Below, in pieces: positions 16,546 through 25,274 of a DNA stretch of 64,000 nt (positions are counted from its first letter, which is position 1; the number at the start of each line of letters is the position of its first letter). This DNA comes from Rhea pennata. Its lineage: Eukaryota; Chordata; Aves; Rheiformes; Rheidae. The notes under the pieces were generated by a model, which ran no database searches, was not told where the DNA came from, and saw only the letters and a list, made by a program, of their open reading frames with translations. Location: contig NC_084668.1 of assembly GCF_028389875.1 (NCBI RefSeq), positions 17,441,993-17,505,992 on the forward strand, in the 5' to 3' direction. Position numbers and translations under genes: made by a program.

Positions 16546-17423
16546 GCGATGCCCGGCGCAGGGTGGGGCGGGCCCTCCCCCCGCCGGCCCGGCCTCGGCT
16601 GGCTCGGCGGCTGCTTGAAGGAGGAGCCAAAGCGGTGGGGCCCACTGAAAGGCGGGGGCGCCCCCCGGTGCTGGGGAGCCCGGGGCAGGGCCGGAGGGTG
16701 CTGGGCGCCCTGCTCAGCGGTGGCGCTCGCGGTCGGGGGGCAGGGGAGGCGGCAGGGGGTGCTGATCCCGGAGCCCTCGCACGGGGGCCGGGGGCCGGCG
16801 GTGGGAAGAGGAGACACCCCCCTCCCCCCAAATAACCCCCCTCCCGACCCAAGGGCTGGGGGGGAGAGAGAAGCAGCCGCGAAGTTGCATGGGGACCTTC
16901 GCGGTGCCGGCGCGGCCCCCGCGGAGACCGGGCTCGCCCCTGCACTCCGGCGCCCCGCTGGTGCCCCGCTCCCGCGGGCAGGATGAGGCCCGAGGCCCCA
17001 CGGGCCCTGGGCCCCATCGAGCGGGGACAGCTCCAGGCACGAATCCCTCCCTGCTGCTGCCGCCGCTGCCTCCGGACGGGACGGGACGCTCCTGGCCTCG
17101 ATAGCTTCCTAATTGCGTTAATTAGAGGCCAGGCAGGGCCTGGACCTGGAGAGCTTCCAGGCGGGAGCACCTGGGGAGGAAGAGCAGGATCCGAGCATCC
17201 CCGGGGCCACCACCGGCCCGGCGAAATGCAGCTGCGCGGGTCAGCCCGAAACAGAGACGGGAGGAAGCAACGGCCTCGCCGTCCTCTTCCTCGGGCGCCG
17301 GCTCCCGGCCGCGGGGCAGCAGCCGCCTGCCCGGCCTGGCGGTGCTGCCCCCGCCGCGGGGCAGGTGCTGCCTGCCCGGCTCGCTGCCGAAGCAGGGCCC
17401 TCGGGGCCTCTCCGGGGAGCGCA

Positions 17424-17452
17424 GACCGACGGACAGACGGACGGACGGACGG
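17424..17452 (+). repeat. (GACN)n tetranucleotide microsatellite
   Basis: Seven GAC-led tetramers in a row (GACC, GACG, GACA, then GACG units), about 590 bp upstream of the CTDSP1 start. Likely length-polymorphic. Confidence 0.75.
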
Positions 17453-17782
17453 GCGCTGACTCTGGGAGAGGGGAAGCGGGCAGAGCTGGTCCTTCAGCGC
17501 CTGTTGCCCCATGGCAATGGAAGGCGACCCCCAAGTGCAGCCGAGGGGCGCTGGAGGCCCCCCCCCCCCCGAATCACCACTGTGCAATGCCGGGCCGGGG
17601 GGGGCAGCACCCCCCCCCACACACGCACACCACCACGGGGCCCTGCTGCACCCCCCAGCGGCACCTTCGGGGGCCAGACCCAACCGCCCCCCGAGGCCCC
17701 CCCCCACCCCGGGACGCGGCCGCCTCTCGCGGCGGCCACCCCCCCCCCCCCCCCCGCAGCGGGGCGGGGGGCCTGGCGTTGC

Positions 17783-17792
17783 CCTTTTAAGG
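17783..17792. promoter_or_regulatory. CTDSP1: Perfect CArG (SRF) box near CTDSP1 start
   Basis: CCTTTTAAGG, 250 bp upstream of the CTDSP1 start codon. It opens an AT-richer block (to about 17,870) that interrupts the CpG island and has the look of a core promoter. Confidence 0.45.
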
Positions 17793-18040
17793 GGTTCCTT
17801 GAAACCGCGTCCGGGTTCCATGTTTGTAGCAAAAATTGTGCAGAGGAAACTCCATGTTGTAACAAAGTTTCCTCCGCGGCGCCGCTCCGCTCGCTCCCTC
17901 CGGCTCCCTCCGGCTCCCGCTCGCCCCCCCGCCCCCCCCCCCGGGCCGCTTTTGCCCCCCCCTCCCTCCATCCCCCCCTCGCTCCGGGGGGGGGGCCGAG
18001 CCGGGGGGGGCCGGTGCGACCCCCCCCCCCCCGCGGGCCC

Positions 18041-21000
18041 ATGGACCACCCGTCCGTCATCACCCAGGTCAGCAAGGAGGAGGCGGCCGCCCCGCTGCAG
18101 GAGAAAGGTAACGGGACGGCCCCCCGGGACCCCCCCAGAGGCCCCCCTTGGGACCCCCCCCGGGACCCCCTTGCTGTTCTCTTCCCCCCCGGGCGGTGGG
18201 AAGGAAGCAAAAATGCGAAATCTGGGACTAAATCACTGCCCCCCCCCGCCCGGATCCACCCGCCGGGAGCGACCCTCCCGCCCCCTATCTGTCACTGTGG
18301 GGCGAGGGAGCGGTGTGTGGGGCCCCTCGCCCCATAGATGCACCCCGCGGAGTGGTGGGGGGGGGCCGCAGGGGGCTGGGCCGGGGCTCGTTCCGCCCCC
18401 CAGGCCCGGCCCGGCCCCGGGAAGAGGGGGGCAGCCCTGGGGGTGCCCGGGGCCCTCCGGCAGCGGCAGGCGGCAGCGGGGCGCTGGGTGCTCGGCGCGG
18501 TCGCTCCGCGAGCGTGCGATGAGCTGCGGGCGGTCTCAGCCCAGCCCAGCGCAGCGCAGCGCGGCCGCCGCGGGCCGATGGGCGGGCGCTTCCCCACGCA
18601 GGGCGGCGAGCCGCCAGCCCGGAGCTGGGGCCGGGGCAGAGCCGACGGCCGGCCGCGGGCCACCCCCCCCCCCGGCCGCTCTCTGGGAGCTGCCAGCACC
18701 GGGCTGGGGACACCGAGGCAGGAGCGGGCTGAGAGCAGGCGCCGTGCGGGGGCTCGGCGCCCGGCCCGGCCCGGCCCGGCTGCCCGGCGGTGCGGGGGGC
18801 TCCCCGCGGGCCGGGGGCAACCGTGGGAGCCGGCGCCGCGGGGGGCTGCTGGGGGGCAGCTGCAGCCCCTGGCGGCCGCCGAGGCTGCTCCCGGCGCCCT
18901 CGGCGGGGCGAGGACGCGCTCCGGGGCGCGGGCCGCGGGGCCGGCGCGCGGGCTGCCGCCCTGCCTCAGTTTCCCCTCGACGCGCTGCGCGGCCCCCCGC
19001 TGCCCAGCCAATGGGGGCTCCGGGAATGGCGCCGAGGCGAAGAACTTTGTTCTGATTGGCTCGTGGCTCTGGCGCACTCCGGTCGGCCAATGAGAGGGCC
19101 AGATCGGTGGCACAGGGGAGGGGAAAAGAGGGGGCGGTAAGCTCCACCCCTCGCGGCGAGGCCCCTCCCCCGCGGCTGCGCACCAATGGCGCGTGCGGGC
19201 CGGGCCCCGCCGCGGCCTGGCCCCGCCCCCTGCCGGCGCGGGCGGCGGCGGCGGCGCGCGGGGCGCAGCGCGGTTCGGCTGCCGCAGGCCCGCGCGGCGC
19301 TCAGCAAGGGCCCACGCGTGTCCGCCGGGGGGGGGTGGCACGTCCTGCCCCGAGCGGCCTCTGCTGCCCCCCCCCGCCCGCTGCCCCCGGTCCTAGGGCT
19401 GCGCCGGCAGAGTGGCGCCCGCGGAGGGCCCCGCTGGCGGGCTCCCACCCCATCAGCCGTGCTCGCCGTGGGTGACAGGAGCTCAGTGCCCACGGCCAGG
19501 GAGGGAGCCGGCCCGGGTTAAGGGTTTGCCCACGCGCGTGCCCCTGGGCGCTGGCAGCAGGGACAGCTGCCCGCTCCTCAGCCCCAGCCGCGCCTGGGGG
19601 CCCAAGTCCCTCGTGCTGCACCGGCCCTGCGGCCCCTGCCCTGTGCCCACGGGGTTAAGCCAGGGTGCCCGCTGCAGCCCGGTGAGGTGCCCGGGTGGAC
19701 ACACACCTGGCCTACGGGCTGTGCCCGCCCTGTTGTTCCAGGGTCTCCCGCAGCGCGGCAATGCGTCGTACAGCGGTCGTACGCGAAGGGGCAGGGGCGC
19801 CCCGGGGTCGCTCGAGGGTGCCGGCTGGGGGTGCTGAGGGCTGGGAGGGAGCCCAGGGTGAGACTCCTTCCCGAGCCCTCTCTAAATATTTGTGTTTCCC
19901 TGCGTGCCGGCTCTGCCCCTGCGTCAGGGCTTGGCAGGCCACGGCGCAGCGGCACGGCCGTGGCGGAGAGGAAGGGCGGCCGGACGTGTGCTCAGAGCTG
20001 ATAAGGCACCCGAGGAGGGGGGCTTGTAGCCGTCCCGTACCTCCTGCGCCTGCCAGCTGTGCCTGGCACCCAGTAATCGCCCCCAGTGCCCACCCAGAAC
20101 CGGGAGACAAGCCGTTTGCACCCCAAGGTGCCAGGCACCCTGGCAGATAAGGGTGATTTCTGGCGCAGCCCTGCTGTGCTCCCCGCTGGTCTCCACGAGC
20201 GGACGATGGGCACAAGGGGTCAGTCCTGTCCCCTTCTAGGTGCTCTCGGGTTGCGAGGACTGGCAGGGAGGTGTGTTGCTTGGCCGTGCGGGACCACCCG
20301 GCTCTTGGAGGATGGACCCAATCTTGAATTCCTGAGTGGGCAGAAGCTGGGTGTGAGAAACAGGGATGAGATAAACCAGGGAAGGGCCAAGCTCACCGCA
20401 GGACTCCAGCCCTGCACCCCTCTGCCCTCCCGTGCTGGGGGGGACCCGAGCATCCTGGCAGCTTGCTGGGGTCTTCGGCTCGTTAACCCCCTCACGGCCC
20501 TGCAGGTGCCCAGAGCCCGTCATCTGCCAAGAAGCCGCGGAGCCGCAGCATCCTCCAGTCCCTCTTCTGCTGCCTGTGCCACGATGACGCGGAGCCCTTC
20601 TCCGTCAACAACAACGCCCCGCTGCTGGTGGAGGAGAATGGCACCGTGCCCAAGGTACCCCCGCCGGGCCTCTGCGCGCGCCCGGCATGCCTGCACCCCC
20701 CGCGGGGGCAGAGGCCTTGCGCGAGGAGGGCTGCGGCGCGGCTGGCTCTGGGCTGCAGCGCCAGGATGCGCTCGAGCCCCGGCCGCCTTGCCCCAGTGCC
20801 CTGAGCCAGGCAAGCGGGTGCGGGGCGCAGAAGGGACCAGCCCCCACCTCCCCTATCCTCCCGCGGGACGGGCGTGGAGCAGGAGGGTGAGCTCCTTGCC
20901 GCCCTCCCAGCTCTGGGTCTGTGCCTCCCCACCGCAGGCTGCCGCCAAACACCTCCTGCCCGAGATCAAGCCGCAGGACGCCAGCAAGCTGTGCGTGGTC

Positions 21001-23246
21001 ATCGACCTGGACGAGACGCTGGTGCACAGCTCCTTTAAGGTGGGAGATGCCCCAGGTGCTGCCCCCCTGCCCACCCCAGTGCCCCCTCCCACCCTACCGC
21101 ACACCTGCTGCCCCGTGCCCCAGCCTCAGCCTGCTTTGGTGCCACCCAAACTGGCGTCCCGCACTCCAGGCACCCACAACCAACCAGTCCTGTATGCCCA
21201 GTGTCGGGCCAGGTCCAGCCCGGCCCTGCCACCTTCCTCGCTCCGGCAGGGATGTCCTGGTGCCAGGCCAGGCAGGCAGCTCCAGGGAGGATGCAGTACA
21301 GAGGCTCCAGGGCTGGCACGGGGTGCGCAGGAGGTAGGGGTTGGGCGGCATTTGGGCAGGGGTGCGCACTTCTCACTGACCCTGCCGTGCCCTCCGCAGC
21401 CGGTGAACAACGCTGACTTCATCATTCCTGTGGAAATCGATGGCATCATGCACCAGGTAATGGGGACTTGCCCGGTGGGCAGGGGGCTCAGCTCCTCGCC
21501 CTCTCTCCCTCCCATGGGTGCCAGGAGCTGTCTCAGTGCTTGGGAGGCAGCGACAGCAGGGCAGGTGGTGGCACAGCAGGACAGGTGCCCATGTTGAGGG
21601 TGGCAGGGTGCCAGGGCTGGGGCTTTGGGGCACCCCTCTTTCCAGCATGGGGAGCGGGTAAAGAGGGATCTTAGTAGGGAGCCCTACGGATGCCCGTTCT
21701 GCAGTGGCTGGCACTGGATTCAAGTAATCCAGGATAGGCTGTGGTTTTGACAGTCAGCCTGTTCTAGGTTACTTGGCTCCGGAGCCTGCTGGACGCTTCA
21801 TCCCCGATGGGCCACCAGGGCTGTGGTGCCCCCCCCCCAGCCCACCCACTAGGCTGGTGCCACTGGGTCCTGCCCCCTCACCTCCGCGGCGCAGGGCAGG
21901 CAGCGCTCTGCCCCCCTTCCCAGCTGCGGCGGCAGGGCAGGGAGCCGTCTGCGCCGGCTGGGGTCGAGGGCATGGTGCCCATCAGCCAGGAGGCACGGGC
22001 GTCCCCCGGGGCCGGGGTGCTGGGTGAGGGGCTCCCGTGGGGCACGGGGACACGGCTGGGTAAGGGCTGGGCTGCGGGCGGGCGGGCTGCGCTCACCCCT
22101 GCCCCTCTGCGCCCCAGGTGTACGTGCTGAAGCGGCCGCATGTGGACGAGTTCCTGCAGCGCATGGGTGAGCTGTTCGAGTGCGTGCTCTTCACCGCCAG
22201 CCTGGCCAAGGTGAGTGCCTGCCTGCCCCGGCCCTGCTGCCCCCTTTCCTGCCACCCCGGCACCGCTGCCCCCCTGCAGGTGTGGCAGGCCGTTGGATGC
22301 CTTGGCACGGTCCGAACGCTTGAAGGGGAAACCGAGGCACGGGGCAAGAGCATCGGCAGAGAGCTGGGGGCAGGACCCAGGTGTCCAGGTGCTGCGGTTC
22401 CCACCGGGTCCTGCCGGCTCCCCTGCAGCTCAGAGGGCAGCAGTGGCACAGGGTTAGGGAGCGCTCTGTCCCCAGTGACCCTCTCTCTGCCCCCAGTACG
22501 CAGACCCTGTGGCCGACCTGCTGGATAAATGGGGAGCTTTCCGGGCCCGGCTTTTCCGGGAATCCTGCGTCTTCCACCGGGGCAATTACGTGAAGGACCT
22601 GAGCCGCCTGGGCCGTGACCTGCGCCGAATCATCATCGTGGACAACTCACCCGCCTCCTACATCTTCCACCCTGACAACGCTGTACGTGCCCCACACAGG
22701 GGTGTGTGGGGGGGGAGACGAGCAGGGGCAGGGGTGCAACACGGGGTGCTAGGTGTGCAGGCAGGCATGGGATGGCCCCGGGGGAATATAGGGCAGAGCT
22801 GTCAGGTCCATAAGGGCCAGTGTGCCCCTGGAGCGGGATATGGGGTGACCATGTCCCGCATCATGGTGGTGCAGGGGTCTCCGTGCATTCTGCAGTTGTG
22901 GGGGGTCCCTCCCTAGAGCTGGCACCTCTGGGGGGACAGCTGGCTGCCTGTGGGGACAGGGGCTGTAGCCGGATCCCCACGGCTCACAGCAGCACCTGAG
23001 GGAGAGAAACCGGCACTGGGATGTGACCAGCTCCGGGCTGGAGCACTGGGGCCTGGCACTGGGGCTTGCCAGGGGCACGGGGACCCTCCTCAGCCGGTGC
23101 CGTGCCCATTCCCGCAGGTGCCGGTGGCCTCGTGGTTTGATAACATGGCAGACACGGAGCTGCTAGACCTGCTGCCCTTCTTCGAGAGGCTCAGCAAAGT
23201 GGACGACGTTTACACAGTGCTCAAGAAACACCGGACTAACAGCTAG
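18041..23246 (+). CDS. CTDSP1: CTDSP1 (SCP1), RNA polymerase II CTD small phosphatase
   Basis: Exons: 18041-18107, 20506-20654, 20938-21039, 21400-21456, 22118-22210, 22497-22682, 23118-23246; 260 codons plus TAG (human 261). A HAD-type Ser phosphatase that removes phosphate from RNA polymerase II CTD Ser5 and works with REST to silence neuronal genes. Seen: N-terminal [15 protein letters not shown], the cysteine cluster LFCCLC (membrane/palmitoylation region, exon 2), the catalytic [10 protein letters not shown] with the DxDxT signature (exon 3), [12 protein letters not shown] and FTASLAKYADPV (exons 5-6), the HAD motif IVDNSPASY (exon 6) and [17 protein letters not shown] (exon 7). The miR-26 host arrangement is conserved: the hairpin lies in the fourth intron. 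Start chosen at the ATG in gggcccATGG, matching the vertebrate N-terminus. Confidence 0.97.
19008..19240. promoter_or_regulatory. CTDSP1: Cluster of four CCAAT boxes and GC boxes in CTDSP1 intron 1
   Basis: CCAAT or its complement at 19008-19012 (+), 19055-19059 (-), 19087-19091 (+) and 19193-19197 (+), followed by CCCGCCCCC-type GC boxes near 19,220-19,230, all in CpG-rich sequence. This NF-Y plus Sp arrangement is typical of TATA-less promoters and suggests an alternative CTDSP1 first exon or a bidirectional promoter. Confidence 0.5.
21703..21795 (+). ncRNA. MIR26B: miR-26 precursor hairpin (mir-26b orthologue by position)
   Basis: The hairpin lies in the CTDSP1 intron between exons 4 and 5 (21457-22117), where mammals carry MIR26B. 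The 5p mature sequence is at 21719-21740 with seed TCAAGTAA, a loop of about 17 nt follows, and the 3p arm is at 21758-21778 (CCTGTTCT...TTACTTGGCT). The arms pair along their length. Inside the mature 5p the sequence reads AATCCAGG, as in miR-26a, whereas mammalian miR-26b has AATTCAGG (recalled); the 3p arm resembles miR-26b-3p. Expected to be co-transcribed with CTDSP1. Confidence 0.93.
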
Positions 23247-25095
23247 TGTGCCCCGGGCGCCCACCCGCCCGCGCCCCTGGGCTGTCCCGGGGCTCGGCGC
23301 CGTGCCAGTGGCAGTGCCAGCAGGACGCCAGCACCAGACTCCTGCCCGCCGGGCGCTGACGGTTTTTCCTGCGCCGGGGGGGCATCGTGGTGGCAACTGA
23401 GTGCCTTACTGGGGGGGGATCCCGGAGTGTTCCCCCTTGTCCCTGGGCCTGCTGGGCGCGGGTGTCCCGGCCCCCAACCTGCCTGCTGGTGTTGGGAGCA
23501 GACGGGGCAGCTGTGCCCCTGCCATGGGAACTGGGTGCCCTCTGCTTGGGTGCCCCCCCCCAAAGGGTGGCCTATGGGTGACCCGTTGCCTTGCAGTGCT
23601 GGGGACCTGCTGGGGTGTGGGGGTTTCTGTCCACCTCCCCAGCTTTTGTCCCCTCTCCCCAAAACGGTTCTCAGGTCCTTTTCTCCTCCATGTCCCCCAG
23701 AGTGGGGAGAGGGGGGTCAGCAACTGCTGCTTTCCACTGCCTTTTAGGGGGATGAACCCCCCATCTGGGTTCTGCCTGCTAGGCGGGCTGGCAGCCCTCG
23801 GCCCCTATCCACAGGGACCCACAGTAAGGGCTAACCCCCTACCACTCCCCTCCCAAAAAGAAAAGGGGGTCCCATTAGTCTTGGAGCATGGGGGCCACCT
23901 CCATACCCTTAATTCTGCCCTTGTGCAGCTGATCACCTCTGGAGGGGGCAACATCTGTACCCCTTCCTCGTGCCTTCCAGTGCCCCCCACTCCAGGGGCA
24001 AGTTTTGGGGGGCGGCCCAGCCTCAGGGCTAACCCCCTGGCTGTAAATGCCCCCCAGTGTGCCTTGGGACGCTGAGTCTCCACGACTCCCCTGCAGTCCT
24101 ACAAGGGCTGTGCCAAGAGGGATCCTTAAATCCGCCCCCTCCAGCCTCAATTTATTTCTGAGGGGGGAGGTTGGCTGCCTCCCCCAGCTCCCACTAATGC
24201 TGTGTTAATGGGAGCCCTCCATGTCCCTAATGAGGGTGTCCCCTGCCCTGCCGTGGGGGGGACACCCCAATACAAGCCTTAGTGTGCCCTCCCCAATCTC
24301 CTCCCCAGCCTTACACCAGCCCTGGCCCCCCTTCCAGCAGCCTGGGCTCACCCCTGTGGGGCTGAGCCCTTACCAGGGTGCCCCCTAGTTTTGGGGGCTG
24401 GGGCTCTCAGGGAAGGGATTTTTGGGGGGGGGCTGAGTTCAGCCAGGTGCATTTTAGATACAGACAGTGTCTCTATATTTTTAGGGGGAAAAACAACGGT
24501 TTCCTGAAAAGTCACAGGTGCCTTTTTACCGCTGTGCCAGGGAGAGAGGAGGGCAGTGCGGCGGGGGGGGGGGGGTTGGTTGGCCGAGGGGGGTTTTAGC
24601 TCTGTTGCTGTCTGCCCAGCTCCCGCGGGTGCTGCCCTTCTCCAAACGCTGGGTGCTGGGCCAGCCGCCCCTGCGCAGGGTAGGCAGGGTCCCCCCCGGG
24701 GCCTGCCCGTGCCCCCTGCCTCAGCGCCCTGCCCCACGGCCGGGGGCTTGGGGAAGCGGGTGCTGCGGAGCATCTGTCCCCGGCGACCCCCTCCTGCCTC
24801 AGGCCTCGTCCTGCCCCTCCAGGAGGGTCGAACTCAGCACTTTATTAGACAAGTCAAACGGCACCAGCAGAGCCCGGTGCCCACCCGGGGCCTGGCAAGC
24901 ACCTACAGGTGCCATGGCACCCAGGGTGGGGGGTGCCTGAGGGTGTCCCGGCACCGGGTAGCGTTTCGAGAGGGTGGCCAGGTGGTTGTGGTGCCCGGTG
25001 GGCGTGTGGCACCGGGGCAGGTGGGGGGCCGGAGAGGGCTGGGGGACCAGATCAACGTGCCTTTGTGTGATTAAAGCTGTCCCACCGCCTCGGAA
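23247..25095 (+). other. CTDSP1: CTDSP1 3'UTR
   Basis: About 1.85 kb from the stop codon to the first plausible poly(A) signal. C-run-rich with no supported open frame. Confidence 0.65.
25070..25075 (+). terminator. CTDSP1: CTDSP1 poly(A) signal ATTAAA
   Basis: Common variant signal ATTAAA with a G/T-rich downstream region that runs into TG-rich sequence. No AATAAA occurs on + between the stop codon and this point. Confidence 0.6.
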
Positions 25096-25167
25096 AGGGG
25101 AGCTGTGCTGAGAGCCGGCTGTGCCGGGGGGGCGGGGGGGAGGTGGGGGGGGCGCTCGTGTGCGTGC

Positions 25168-25192
25168 TGCGCGTGTGCGCGCACGCGTGCGC
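25168..25192. repeat. Alternating purine-pyrimidine tract 1
   Basis: Twenty-five nucleotides of unbroken CG/TG/CA alternation, about 95 bp past the CTDSP1 poly(A) signal. Strong Z-DNA-forming composition. Confidence 0.8.
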
Positions 25193-25249
25193 TGGGTGCC
25201 CCCGATGAATGCGTGTGCACGCCGCAGCCACGGTGCGTGCACACGCAGG

Positions 25250-25274
25250 GTGTGTGTGTGTGTGTGTGCGTGCG
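25250..25274 (+). repeat. (TG)n microsatellite
   Basis: TG repeat passing into GCGTGCG, also perfectly alternating for 25 nt and 57 bp after tract 1. Confidence 0.85.

Larger units (their letters stand above)
15559..18040. promoter_or_regulatory. CTDSP1: SLC11A1 3' flank and CTDSP1 promoter CpG island
   Basis: About 2.5 kb of extremely GC-rich, CpG-dense DNA with no supported coding region. No AATAAA or ATTAAA was found after the SLC11A1 stop, so its 3' end cannot be fixed. Less GC-rich islets stand out: 16,510-16,548 with a CArG box, 17,104-17,126 with TAATTA-type sites, and 17,780-17,870 with a second CArG box. The last is the likely CTDSP1 core promoter or 5'UTR. Long antisense open frames here are GC artefacts. 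Confidence 0.6.

Noticed and set aside
16538-18049. 503-codon minus-strand open frame in the CTDSP1 CpG island
   Set aside because: No domain, poly-Gly/Pro/Arg composition; same GC artefact. The many + and - open frames at 15.6-20 kb are rejected for the same reason.
24841-24846. AATAAA on the minus strand inside the CTDSP1 3'UTR
   Set aside because: No minus-strand exon or gene was recognised upstream of it; one hexamer alone is not evidence of a transcript.
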